Positions 1-11,257 of a stretch of DNA of 64,000 bases are shown one piece after another (positions within the stretch are counted from its first letter, which is position 1; every line of letters begins with the position of its first letter). The DNA is from Sabellastarte sp. h YS-2021. Lineage: Eukaryota > Annelida > Polychaeta > Sabellida > Sabellidae. Both the position numbers and the translations under genes were made by a program. The notes beneath the pieces were generated by a model. It was not told where the DNA came from, made no database searches, and worked only from the letters and a program-made list of their open reading frames with translations. The stretch is from positions 17,584,496-17,648,495 of the forward strand of contig OZ024936.1 of the NCBI GenBank assembly GCA_964017235.1, given 5' to 3'.

Positions 1-936
1 ACAACCAGTGATACACATGGTGAAGCAATGTTGATTGTGTATTGAAATAAAAAAAACCATAGAACTAATTTAGTGAAAGCCCCATATGGTATGCACACCA
101 AAGGAAACATTGCAAAGATTGTCTAGGTTGATCATTTGGTAAAAGGTGTTAAATTATTGAATTAATAAATTGGTTTCAATTCATAGGGTTTCATGATAGA
201 GGACTCAGAGGCCATTAAGTTTACATAATGGAGCGCCACTTGGCCATTATCTGTACAATAGTCCTTATAATGTAATTTTGACACACAATTTAAAAAAAAT
301 CTCTGCAACTGAACAAGTGTTAAAAATCGTAATTTTACCCAGTTGTTCTTTGCTATGAAGGTTTTTTCTCTCTGCTGTCCTAACAATAGGGAAAATCTAA
401 TCTGGTGATTGCTTATATAGTAACTGGACAAATCAACATCAAAAGAATACTGTTAAGAAAACACAGGGTCATGAGAAGTCATTCCTCTTAATTGGCTTGT
501 TTTGTAGGTGTAAATGTTGATTGCTTGTTTTAAAACTGCTCGGAACAATAATACATACAATATAAGACCAATCTTAAAAACCAGTTCAAACTGTGAATGC
601 AAGTCACTAGGCACTAGTTTGTGGCACATTCAATTCTTCAAAGTGACAGAGGCAGTTAATTTATAGGACACAGATTGCAGCAAATACTTCCCAACTGATT
701 CAGGTTGGGCATTTGATAAAAAACATGACCTACTTACTGCCAAGCCTGGAAATATGTGGTTTTGTCAGACCTGCTGGTTGATAGGAGAGAAAGTGATCCA
801 CCAAATATATTTTGGAAATTAATTCTAAATCTTGATTTGTAAATTACTTGTGTAAAGGGTAGTATGATGAAGTGAACTTTTTGACATAACCATTTTTTTT
901 CTTATTGAAGGACCATTGCTAACCCAAACCATTGCT
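1..936. other. Intergenic, no gene recognised
   Basis: AT-rich sequence with only short, low-quality reading frames and no recognisable domain. No repeat with clear ends was seen. Confidence 0.5.
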
Positions 937-939
937 TGA

Positions 940-1430
940 ACCTTCTCTTACATCCCATCGTATGTGTATACACACGTAAGAATGCAGCAAATATTGTTAA
1001 AAAATATGAACATAGCCTGGTAGTGGGGTAGCAGAGATTTGCATGTGCAAACAGGGTGTATTCTCCCAACAAGAGTGTCACTTCTTGAACATCAAAGAAC
1101 AGACTGCTGCTACAGGCTCCACAGTGGGTTAATATGGATGCAAGGTGCACATGCAAACCCTGCAAGTGAATGGGAGACCTTGCAACACTAGCAAGGGGAA
1201 TGCACGTGTACAAGTCTCTCGTAAGCTACCCTTGAGACATGGATGCTTTGATAATACTACTGCGTGCACACAGGGAATAATAAGCATGCCAATTTTCATT
1301 GCGGGGTGTCTGCGACCTTGATAATCTGTTATAAAATCTCACATGTAGCTTAAGTGTCCCTTGCAAATTAGGCGATTTTTCTCTGTAAGCAGGTAAGTAT
1401 GTGCACGTACTATGGGATGTAAGAGTGGCT
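940..1430 (-). mobile_element. MITE family P, long copy (491 bp)
   Basis: Both ends carry inverted copies of CTCTTACATCCCAT (left near 943, right as ATGGGATGTAAGAG near 1412). The element is flanked by the same 3-bp word TGA (937-939 and 1431-1433). The 1215-1430 part, read on the minus strand, aligns along its length with the 268-bp element at 50910-51177. A 3-bp target duplication with short inverted ends fits PIF/Harbinger-like non-autonomous elements, although TGA is not the usual TWA target. It is about 220 bp longer than the other copy. No transposase is encoded. Confidence 0.75.
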
Positions 1431-1624
1431 TGAGGTATAGCTGCCATTGAAGAATCAGTTACTGGTTGAAAGGGCTGTCTCATTTGTAACTGCATTGGCA
1501 GCAAAAATGCCAGTCAAACTGAGATGCTCCCGTTGTTGCCACAATAGCTTAGTATGTAAATACAAATAACTAGAAAAAGTAAAGTTATATAAAAAGACAT
1601 TTATGTGAGGTTTTATATGTGATA

Positions 1625-1720
1625 GAATATATCCTCAGTGGCCTGCTAGGTTAGCAGGTTTGACATATAATCACAGGATGTCACCTCTGTGTGACCCTGG
1701 ATACAGGAAGTTAAACCCTA
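1625..1720 (+). repeat. tRNA-like SINE remnant (family C)
   Basis: A stretch beginning near GTGGCCTGCTAGG and containing TATAATCACAGG and CTCTGTGTGAC resembles the segments at 13305-13420 and 28415-28560. It looks like a decayed SINE head with an A-box-like start and no clear B box. Confidence 0.3.
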
Positions 1721-1734
1721 ACTTTGACTTTAGT

Positions 1735-2605
1735 CAGCAGAATTGCTAAGGTTATATTAGAAAAGGTGGTTTGTGTTAAAAACCATGCTAAAACATTTTC
1801 TATACAAACGTTTTTGCTGAAAACATTTATTAAACATTTACAACATAACTCAAGTAAATAGGTTTGATTGGAAACGTTTTTCAAACATTTATAAAATAGC
1901 TGACGAAACAAAGGTTATGCTGGAAATGTTTTTCAAACATTCACCATAAAATGTTTGATAAACAGTACACATAAAAGGTTTAAACAACATTGTATTTGCT
2001 CTGAAAATGTTTTACAAATGTTTAATAGCAACTAGTTTTTTAAACATTTATAAAATAGCTGAAGAAACAAAGGTTATGCTGGAAATGTTTTTCAAACATT
2101 CACCATAAAATGTTTGATAAACAGTACACATAAAAGTTTTAAACAACATTGTATTTGCTCTGAAAATGTTTTACAAATGTTTAATAGCAACTAGTTTTCA
2201 TATATATCATTTTAAAACTTTTTAAAATGTTTTCTATCAAATGTTTTGCAAACATTCTATCACAAGCATTTTTAAACCCATATTTTTAGAATGCTTTTTA
2301 TTATTTTTATATATTTTTAGACTTCGTCAAAATTGGCCCACATGCAATCCTTAAAAGTAAGAATTGAATAGGGGCACAATTTTTAAGCCAATATCTTACA
2401 ATTGTAGACATGAAAATTTTAGACATAAAAATAAATATGTACATTTGTAACGTTTTTCTAACATTAGTCATTAAAAGTTTAATAAACTGTTTACATAAAA
2501 TGTTTTAAGAACATTCTATTATAAATGGTTTTCATACCCATCATTATTTAACCTTCGCAAAACATTTCATTTCAAACGTTTGAAAAACTAAAAAATGTTT
2601 ACTGG
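1735..2605 (-). mobile_element. AAACGTTT-rich element, copy 1
   Basis: The stretch is packed with AAACGTTT, AAACATTT and AAATGTTT words in both orientations. Its right end is GTTTACTGG at 2597-2605, and reading inward on the minus strand it aligns with the better-bounded copy at 42866-43668. It contains a 159-bp tandem duplication (1883-2041 and 2042-2200, differing at only a few bases). The left end is diverged or truncated. No coding sequence is visible. Superfamily unknown. Confidence 0.65.
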
Positions 2606-2995
2606 GTATGTTCACACTATAGCTATAGCATACAAGATATGGCACGGGATTTCAGTCAGGGGCATTAATTAATTAAGGTTTGTTTTCTGTGGGTAACTAA
2701 TACTTGCTAGAATATGGTACTTTTTGTAATATGTGTCCTCGAATGTTAGATGGTTTAGTTTGTATTTTAATGGCAATAACCCGCATGGGCAGGTATTACT
2801 TTTAATACTATACCCTGTTCAATCTTATATACAAATTTCAAATTTTTATGAAAGAAACATTAGTTCAGGTTAGTCCTAAACATGGTAACAGTAAGCAACA
2901 ATCAGTACTTACTTACCTTAAAAAGTTTTAAAAAACCCAAGACTGTGAGTGTGTGGTTATTGTCTCCGCTAAGATGTTCATGACGTGTATTTGAA

Positions 2996-3228
2996 TTTAT
3001 TTATTTGGGGTTTTACATCGCTTTCAACACTATACAGGTCATATCACGACGGGTAGTTGGAAGGGCAGAGGAAACCAGTACATACAGTTCGTCAGGGTTC
3101 TGTACTGTAAACTGCCGACCAACGGCAAGAAACTACCAGCTTTCCCACTTGAGGCCGTACCGGGAACCGAACCCCGGCCTCAGAGGTGGGAGGCAAGAGT
3201 GTTACCACTCTGACACCGTGGCCCCGAT
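2996..3228 (-). repeat. SINE-A copy (tRNA-derived), minus strand
   Basis: Read on the minus strand it starts with a GGGGCCACGGTG-type head, has an A-box-like and a B-box-like segment (GGTTCGGTTCC), then a tRNA-unrelated body and a tail ending in AAATAAATAAA. The word TGTATTTGAA flanks it on both sides (2986-2995 and 3230-3239), a 10-bp target duplication typical of LINE-driven insertion. One of about ten copies in the window. Confidence 0.85.
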
Positions 3229-3239
3229 ATGTATTTGAA

Positions 3240-4680
3240 AACTTATGGACTGATTTTGATGAAATTTTCAGAAGATGACGATAATGACACAAGTAACAGT
3301 TGAAACGACTTTGGTGGGGATCCTGATGACGGCTTGGATCAAGGAAATTCTTAAAGATTTTTTTTTTGCCATTCTTCTCAGAAGTAATACTGGAGGTGTT
3401 GGTCCTTGGCGGAGTTGTATAGCCTTCTAGTGCTCTTATTTCTGATATAATGGATATTTTATGTTAAAATAATGGATTTCCCACAAAGTTTTAATCTGTT
3501 CTAATATTTTTAGTTAGGTCTGAAACAGTGCTCAGGCATGTTTGGCTTTTCGACTTTAATCTTTGAAAAAGATACTGGTCACAAACTGTAGCACTGGCCT
3601 CTGTTAATGTCTAAGTTATTGTATCCAAATGATTTTCTAAACAATATTCTTCAATCTCAGGGTTATCAATTTTAAATTAGAAATGATTTGGTCCGAATCT
3701 TAACCTTAACACTTAGGCAGTTACCAAGTATGTACGCCCCTGGCTGATAGCTGCAGTTTCTGTCTTCAGATTATATTTACCCATAACTCCCTCCTGTTGC
3801 ACACCATGAATTTCTTCATTACAATGCTTCACTATCGCATTTAAAACATAACATTGTAGCATGGTAAGAATTTCAGCTGATCAGTCTCCAGTCAAAGTTT
3901 TATCTATCTGTACATGTATATATTTTTATTTTTCTGTTGCAATAAAGGTTTCTTTAAAGTGTATTTATACGTTGTACTTGGGTCAGTTGATATTCAAATA
4001 ATATTAATCCATATTAAGTTCATTATAAGATCATAATGAACGATTTACAAGAGCATAATAAACGATTTACCTCCTCTTAAAGAGAAAAATGCCAGTTAAA
4101 ATACTTTTTAAGGTGTACATATGAAATAAACTAATGAAGTACATTTGCTAAAAGAAGTATCTTTTAACACATAAAGGACAGTTTATTTCATTATTTTGTA
4201 CACCAAAATTAAATTTAAATTAAACTACTGCAAAAGAAAACAAAAAAAAAACAAACAAACGAACAGAAATTGAACATTATAAGTGATTGTTTATCCTGCT
4301 TGGTGTCTATTTTAGGTCTTTCAAAAGTTGCTTTGTGGACATAATATTTACTGACGTTGATATGGGCATTTTGCATTTGTTTACAACAACATATTATTAT
4401 TAGACCACTAGGATATAAATATACATGTTATCACTGATCCATTTTCTGTAAAGGAAAATTGATCACTAGTCCAAGTTAATCCGATATTGTACTGAACAAT
4501 GAATACAGATAGCTGACCAAAAGAAGCTTTTCCTACAAATGGTCTGTCCATTCATAATCGATATTCTATGTTTATTAATAGATGTGAAAGAAGTGGGACT
4601 TACTAAATCCCATTCAGTAACAAGTTTGGCCTGATTTTAAATTATGTGCTATGGTGATGTAATCCATCAATACAAGGTGC
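3240..4680. other. Intergenic stretch upstream of the Ly6-type gene
   Basis: No coding region recognised. A foldback is present at about 4106-4187, where GGTGTACATATGAAATAAAC is mirrored by GTTTATTTCATTATTTTGTA; it may be a small inverted-repeat element. Confidence 0.45.
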
Positions 4681-4685
4681 CAGGC

Positions 4686-4723
4686 TATATAAATGTGGTA
4701 ATTTCACATGGTTAGTATCAGTT
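4686..4723 (+). promoter_or_regulatory. TATA box plus initiator, putative Ly6-type gene promoter
   Basis: TATATAAA at 4686-4693 is followed by TCAGTT at 4718-4723, an initiator-like hexamer whose A lies 34 bases after the first T of the TATA box. That spacing fits a TATA-driven promoter. It lies just upstream of the Ginger insertion, so it would originally have been about 105 bp from the start codon now at 7090. This is inferred from sequence only; no transcript evidence is available. Confidence 0.5.
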
Positions 4724-4747
4724 TGATCACAGAAGTTGATGTGTATT

Positions 4748-4882
4748 TGTTACAGTAAAGTTGTGTAACCAGGGATTTCGCGAAATCCCTGAATATTTTA
4801 GGGATTTCGTGAAATTCCTGATTTGGTCAGTGATTTCGCGAAATCCCTAAAATTTTCAGTGATTTCGCGAAATTACTGAAAT
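4748..4882 (+). repeat. Ginger left TIR with four palindromes
   Basis: Four 22-bp palindromes or near-palindromes centred on TTTCGCGAAA start at 4770, 4799, 4828 and 4857, an exact 29-bp spacing. The first, AGGGATTTCGCGAAATCCCT, is a perfect palindrome. The second has CGTG instead of CGCG. They are candidate transposase-binding sites (inference). Confidence 0.9.
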
Positions 4883-5873
4883 CTCTGCTAATATTTTACA
4901 CAGTTTTACTGATCAGCATTCAGTGAATTTGTGAAATTTTTGGAATTCATTTTTAACATAATTTATATGAAGAATTATAACTTAATTATGTTATAAGCCA
5001 AAAATACTTTATGTGCATCTAGAGATTTAGAAACTGATGAACTTTTTATTTGTGATAATAATAGCTGTATTCAAAATTTAATGTGATACCTGTACATGAG
5101 TATATAAAAGTACTTTATGATTGGTCTTAATATTGAAACTGATCTAAAAGTTAAAACAATTACTATCATTTCAATATATTATGAATTACAACACATATTT
5201 ATGCTTAGTGTTACCATACATATACTTTGCACAAGTAAATGTCTTTGTTTCATTAGAATATCATTTTTATTTATGAAAGTATGTGACTGACATGCTGATT
5301 CTATGGCTTGTATTACTATTTGTGGTATTTTTCAATTATCTGGTATTTTAATGAAGCAACAATAATCCATCTTTTATAATCGGATGTAATGAAATGAAAT
5401 AATTGGAAAATATTATTAAAAAATTTTAACATTTGGAGCTGTGTTTTAATGTAAATTAATTCTAACATGGAGTTAGGGTTTATTTTATTGTACTGTTTAT
5501 TTACATAGTATTTTGAAATATATGTTTGATGTTTTACAGGAAGCCTTTGTCAAGCAATCTTTAATCAATGAATAGCTTCAAGTAATTATAATTAACTTAT
5601 GGAGTTTGGCCTCTGCCATGGGTGAGGGGGTTGGGGATTTATACCATTATGTGAATTGCAATATACTTCCAAACAGTTTATTCAACAGTTATCTTTAATC
5701 ATTTCAAGGGATTTACCATCAAAATAGGAGGTGAGAAGCCATGACAATAAATGATACCAGAAAGCTCACACCTGAGTAATGTGTATTAAAAGATTAAAAG
5801 ACAGTTAAATACTTCAAGGAATGGCTTCTTCTTTTGAACTTGGGTATCAAAGGATCTCATTAATCCTCCAATC

Positions 5874-6833
5874 ATGTCTTCCGAATTCAACTCCAGAGGA
5901 CAGGTTGATTTGATTGATATGCAGTCCATGCCAGCAAAGTCTTTCAAATGGATCATGGTCTATCAAGATCACCTCACAAAATTCTGCATGCTTCGTGCCT
6001 TGGCATCCAAAAGAGCAGCAGAAGTGGCCCATCAGCTAGTAGACATCTTCCTCACCCTTGGAGCTCCAGCAATCCTGCAATCAGACAACGGATCAGAATT
6101 CACTGCTCAGGTCATCTCAGAGGTCACCCAACTCTGGCCTGATCTCAAGCTAGTGAGAGGGAAGCCACGCCACCCACAGAGTCAGGGATCGGTGGAGAGG
6201 GCTAATGGGGACATCAAGGACATGTTGACGGCCTGGTTACAAGACAACAGTAGTGCTGACTGGAGCTTTGGGATCAAATTTGTCCAATTTTCCAAGAATT
6301 CTGCCTATTGTGCTGCCATAAAAAGGTCACCATATGAGGCCCTTTTTGGATGCAGAACAAAAGTAGGCCTCACATCCACTTCACTTCCAGCAGAGGTTAT
6401 TGAGAGGCTTCAGAGTGAGGAGGACCTTCTTGCCACCCTTTCGTCCGATGCTGAGAGTGTGGCCCCTGATGATGAACAGGAACCCATGGTTGATGAGATG
6501 AGCACTCCACTGCAGCTGTCCATTGAGGAAACCCCTCCCAGCCCACCATTGTTAACTCCTATCCAACCTGGGCCAGATGAAACACTTACTGATGTGCCTC
6601 AGCTCACTCCACAAACAAGCCTGTTGGATACCAGACAGACCATGATTCATAGCCAGCGAGACGGGGCCAGAGTGTCACAGTGTGCTCAAGCTGAACGGAT
6701 GATCAAGCGCAGACGTCTTCAGCTGCCTTCTGTTAATACAGGGGATACTGTTGCACTTTCTATACCACAAGTCGACAGAGGCAGAGGAGACCCAAGAAAC
6801 ATACTGGGTCTACTCTTTATAGTATTCTTTTAA
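5874..6833 (+). pseudogene. Ginger/KRBA2-like transposase, integrase core, truncated
   Basis: The 319-residue frame is a retroviral-type integrase catalytic core. Candidate catalytic residues are D12 or D15 (VDLIDM), D71 (QSDNGSEF) and E108 (GSVERAN). The 36-residue D-E interval is one more than the canonical 35. An acidic proline-rich segment follows (about 185-240), then a basic stretch and a short VDRGRGDPRNI motif that in relatives precedes a further C-terminal domain. Here the frame ends soon after that motif. The N-terminal zinc-binding region is also not visible; an in-frame TGA lies shortly upstream of 5874, so an unseen upstream exon or a deletion is possible. Related to domesticated vertebrate integrase genes, but here inside intact TIRs. 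Confidence 0.8.
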
Positions 6834-6877
6834 TTTACATGTAACATTTAGGAATTTCATGAAATCCCTGCTCGAAT

Positions 6878-7012
6878 ATTTCAGTAATTTCGCGAAATCA
6901 CTGAAAATTTTAGGGATTTCGCGAAATCACTGACCAAATCAGGGATTTCGCGAAATCCCTAAAATATTCAGGGATTTCACGAAATCCCTGATTACACAAC
7001 TTTACTGTAACA
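6878..7012 (-). repeat. Ginger right TIR
   Basis: Inverted partner of 4748-4882, ending CTGTAACA. It carries the same four palindromic units plus a fifth, degenerate one just inside (6849-6870, TTTCATGAAA core). Two of the roughly four differences from the left TIR are CG/TG changes inside the palindromes. Confidence 0.9.
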
Positions 7013-7020
7013 TATTCACA

Positions 7021-7028
7021 TATAAATA
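7021..7028 (+). promoter_or_regulatory. Alternative TATA-like box beside the Ginger end
   Basis: TATAAATA lies 9 bases beyond the Ginger right end and 69 bases before the start codon. It could serve as a core promoter if the upstream one is separated from the gene by the insertion. It may also be chance AT richness. Confidence 0.3.
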
Positions 7029-7089
7029 TACTAAACAGATTCTGGGGAATACAATATATTGTCAAAAGTGATACAAAATTGAAATAAAC

Positions 7090-9314
7090 ATGAAGGTTTT
7101 TGCAGTTTTGTTTTTTACATTAACTGGAGCTGTCATTCTGCCATCGGGTAAGTAGTTTAGGTTATCTACAGTTTGAGAATCTAAAGTATATTGAATTACC
7201 AATTAATGATATTTTATAGTAATATTTAAAATTGCTTCATGACTGGAGATACTGACTAGAATGATACTTGCAATTGAATTTTTATCTATGCCAAGGTTTA
7301 TTTTGATTGCATTCTTTTATTTCTTTTTTTTTGCTGTGTTTGAGATGACGCCAAAACTAATGAACATATCTCATATGGGGACAAAGAGATTAATTTGAAA
7401 TTTTGCAAAAATTATTTAAAATTTAAAAAGATTAAGCATTTCATGTTTAGTTGACTTTATTCAATTTTTTTCAGATTTTTGTTCTGTATTTATTTCATTC
7501 AATATGTATAAAATGTACTTTTTTCCTTTCAGTTTACTCTATGAAGTGCTATGAATGTGGTTCCTTTGAAGCAACTACCACTGGAGATCAAGCCGTGCAG
7601 GACCTTGGAAGTGCATTTGCTCTGGCAAACAATGGACCCTATGGTTGTTATGTAAGTTCTGTATTCTTGGGGTAAATTTCATATTAGATGAGATGGTAAT
7701 TAAACCCTATCTATGTAAAGATAAAGAGTAGATGTATTAAGAATGATCAAATATTGGGTCTTTGTGTATTAAAGATCAATACACTATTTTTTGCTAAACA
7801 GACCTATGAAACACATAATAAATTTGAATAAAGATGGCAGCGTAAAGTACTTTGTGAAATATAAATATTTTTATGAAAATAAAATTCTGATATATTGATA
7901 TCTTAAATGGGTTAATATATATGAAATATATGAAACACAATTTTAGGAGCATTCTTATTTTCCCAGAACGTTTTTCAATGATACCAGACAAACTAACTGC
8001 ATTGTACACAAATAATAGTGTACTGATAAATTAATTTGTAGTGATTATATTTGGATTTTGTTTTCTTTTATTAGGATGGTACCATGACAGAAGACGATGG
8101 AACCTGCAGTAATGGAACTAGTTGCTTCAAAATGGTCTCCACAGTAAATGTCAAGATCTCCAACTGTGAGTGTATATGTTTTGAAGGACTCAATTTCTCA
8201 TGTTGTTAGATATCTGTATGCAATAATACAGACAAATGTGTATTATCAGTTGAGGTCTAAAGTTCAAGTAACATCAAGTTCCATAAAGCTTTGTATTAAT
8301 AACTGAAATAAGAGTGACATCAATTTAAAACTTTTAATGTAAATGTTTAATGTATAGTTTTTATGTCATACAACTACTTAAAGAGGCATAAGCTACTCAA
8401 ATTGTAATGAATTAGTTCCTTGAATGCCACATGTGCTAGTTCTTTCGATTAGATTAAAATTATTTTTTCTTTCATTATTGCAAATTTTTTTCATTGTTAA
8501 ATTGTAACTGGTATTAGCATTTGTTAATGTTCTTTTTTTTCAGTTTTTATTGGAAAGAAATACATGATGAGCCATCTTTAATTAGAAATCATGTTTGTAT
8601 TTTGCTTCTTTGTCATAGGGCTACTGGGTAGTGGAGACATGACCCTAAAGTCCAGCAAGAGAGGCTGTACTGATGAGACTGGAGATACTTGTAAAACAGA
8701 CTTCACCACCACTGACACTGAAACCATTGACACAACCATTGATCTCATCAAGGTACGTGAACCTGAGATCATTTAGTATTGCTGAAAACTTAAGAATTGA
8801 AATTTTTAGCCACTTCAAACTTATACCTCCTAATTTATAAAACTATAATAATACTTACTTACTTACCCTCTAGCTTTACCACTGTGACACTGTGTTGCCT
8901 AAATATGCAATAGATTCCTACTTTACATTATTAGTGTTATCATTGATATTCTGACAAAAGAAATACAAAGCTATAGTAACTCATATATTGTCCTATCAGA
9001 AGGTTCAGTTTGGGAATTGTCTGTATGTATGTTAGTTGAACTGTCATTTGCTGAACCTAAATAGTTTAATTGAGTTCAGTTGACTCTGATTAGTTTAATT
9101 TGGAGTATATTCTAATACCTTTTACACCATCTATTAACCAGTGTTTTTACTTTCTTTTCAGCTTGCTTTCTTGTTCTACGATGTGGAAGTTGAGCATGAT
9201 AAGACCTACTGCACCTGTCAGGAGGAGCTGTGTAATGCCGGTGTGACAGTCAACACTAGCCTCTTCTTTGTTCTCACTGTGGCTCTTCTGAAGTCATTTG
9301 ACTTCCTGTTGTAA
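7090..9314 (+). CDS. Ly6/uPAR-domain (three-finger) GPI-anchored protein, 5 exons
   Basis: Exons 7090-7147, 7533-7651, 8075-8165, 8619-8752 and 9162-9314 join in frame at GT/AG borders (donors gtaagt, gtaagt, gtgagt, gtacgt) to encode 184 residues. Residues 1-22 are a hydrophobic signal peptide. The mature chain starts near CYEC (25-28) and has ten cysteines, ending in the YCTC (150-153) and LCN (157-159) signature of the LU domain. A hydrophobic tail (168-184) after a small-residue region is a typical GPI-attachment signal. Possible N-glycosylation sites are N72 and N165. Family members are cell-surface or secreted binding proteins; the ligand cannot be predicted. The start codon was chosen because it opens the signal peptide. 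The 5' region is split by the Ginger element. Assigned by family pattern only; no ortholog named. Confidence 0.85.
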
Positions 9315-9653
9315 CTGGACTTGATCAGAACATGTTGGTAACACAACTGGCATTGACCTGTGTGTAAATGCCTTGTGTTTACTTATGGTGAATAAGACTA
9401 TATGAAGGCAGTATTATGGACAAAATGAAGATGTACATATATCTGTGTTATTAATTTATTATTTTTAAGTTAACATATTTGTGATGTTTTTTATATTTGC
9501 TGATAAAAGGCTAACCTTTAACTTATTGTTTGTAAGATTGTTTGAAGATTTAAAATTTCAAAATAGTTTATTTGGAAACATTCTGATTAAATTTTTAGTT
9601 GAATCTGTGAATCAATACATTCGTTATGTTATCATATTTGAAGTATAAAGAGT

Positions 9654-9659
9654 AATAAA
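9654..9659 (+). terminator. Putative polyadenylation signal of the Ly6-type gene
   Basis: AATAAA lies 340 bases after the stop codon in an AT-rich 3' region. It is the first canonical hexamer I find downstream of the stop. Confidence 0.4.
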
Positions 9660-9889
9660 TGGTTTTAACCTGATATGTAAGGCTCAGTTTTTGTGTTATA
9701 CATTTAATCAATATTTTTCCATAATTCAAGGTTTCTACCAAATTTGTTAAAATGAGAGGTCTGTGGTTTTCCTGCTTTATAATTTTACATTTAGAACGTA
9801 CCAAATAAGCAAGAGGTATGTTCAAAGCAATATGTTAATTTTATGGTTCTTATTTACATACTCAAAACATGAGGTACTTACCATGGACA

Positions 9890-10092
9890 TCTTAAATCAC
9901 ATTATCTGCCTATGCAGTGGAATTTGACCAGTTCTGGTATTGGTACTGGGATGGCTGACCGTCTGAATTCCTGGTCAGTTGTTGGTAGATACATGATAGT
10001 GATTTGGATGGTCACTTAAACGGCTGTCCTATTGCAATATAACTGAAGTGAGGTACTTAAAGTGACGTCAAATCAACCAATCAGTCAATCAA
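9890..10092 (+). repeat. Interspersed repeat with (TCAA)n-type tail
   Basis: The segment contains CTATTGCAATATAACTGAAG followed by GTGACGTCAAATCAACCAAT and a TCAATCAA tail. This resembles the LINE/SINE 3' tails with short CAATCA repeats that I recall as common in gastropod and bivalve genomes. The left edge is uncertain. Confidence 0.4.
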
Positions 10093-11257
10093 GAAATCAA
10101 TTTTAATCAAATATTGCCACTAATCTTTTTACTGATCATATTGCTATACATACAAATTCCATACACACTGAAGATTCCCCACCTCTGCACAAATTGGTGA
10201 TATAAATTACTATTTAAAATAATATTCTGTGTAAATGAGCTGTTTGAGATTTTTGAAATGTGAATGAATGTGTACATTTTCACTCATTAGCAAAAAAATG
10301 TAATTTCTGTTTCCTCATATTACAAAAGGTTTTACATCCCATTCAATGGCCAGGTTTCCTTATTTTACTTATACTTTTGTTTTATTGCACCGTATTTGAT
10401 GAACCAAAAAGTAATTTTATAAGACTTTACTCCAAATCACCTTAACAGTTTGGTCATGCCAAATTCACTTATGCTTGAATATGAAAACAAAACTAATCCT
10501 GTTTCCAAGCAATAACATTTTGACGTAAAGGATAACGACAATTCATTACTATTACTATACAGAGTCTAATATGTGTACAACTATCATAATTCAATGAATT
10601 CTATTTGCAAGGAAATCCACATACAAACTAGAAAAGCACTTGACGGACGCAGATCTGCACCAAGGCCCAGTACCTCTAATATGACTTATGAGTGCAATGA
10701 TAGAAAAAAATCTTTAAAAGTTTCCTGTATCCAGATAGTCATCTGGATCACTGCCAAAAGTTAATTATCTGTTCCTTAGGTCATTGTCAACAATTCCCGA
10801 AAAAAAATTACAACTTTTTCATGCAGTAAATTTGAAAAAGAAGAAAAGAAAGAAAAGAAAGAAGAAAAGCACACACCTTCTTGTCGGGGATTAAATGTTC
10901 ATTTTCACTTGCTGGTTAATTGAAATTATACACACGAGGAAAATATACACACAATATTGATAACATGTGAATTACCTTTAGGTTAAGATGGTTACACTTC
11001 AGTAAGATATGGGCAAATATTAAATGTGAACACTGGATTTCACCCTGCGAGACAAATCTTATTCTTAACCACTATTCAGTAATCTAGTCTTTTGCATACT
11101 CTTAACAATGTTACCCATTTTCACTTTACACCTGCCTGTCCATCTTGATAATGACAGTATGCCTTGGAAAGAGACATATAACATATATCTACTTATGTAC
11201 ACCTTTAACATAACTATATTCTTAAAGTATAAGTATAAAATATAACAATTATCTGCC
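10093..11257. other. Intergenic; one half of a dispersed repeat pair
   Basis: No gene seen. The stretch 10660-10810 (AATGATAGAAA, TCTGTTCCTT and neighbouring text) is similar in order and wording to 12415-12550, indicating two diverged copies of an unnamed dispersed repeat. A GAAA-rich low-complexity run lies at 10838-10869. Confidence 0.4.

Larger units (their letters stand above)
4748..7012 (+). mobile_element. Ginger-type DNA transposon, internally damaged
   Basis: Terminal inverted repeats of 135 bp (4748-4882 and 6878-7012) begin TGTTACAGTAAAG and align without gaps, with about 4 mismatches. The target duplication TATT is at 4744-4747 and 7013-7016. The interior encodes an integrase-type DDE protein like that of Ginger elements and the KRBA2 family. 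TGT...ACA ends and a 4-bp duplication fit what is known of Ginger elements. The near-identity of the ends argues for a fairly recent insertion, but the transposase is short at both ends, so this copy is probably non-autonomous. It splits the 5' region of the Ly6-type gene. Confidence 0.9.

Noticed and set aside
8866-8902. Short resemblance to the SINE-A head in intron 4 of the Ly6-type gene
   Set aside because: Only about 35 bp and imperfect; too short to call.
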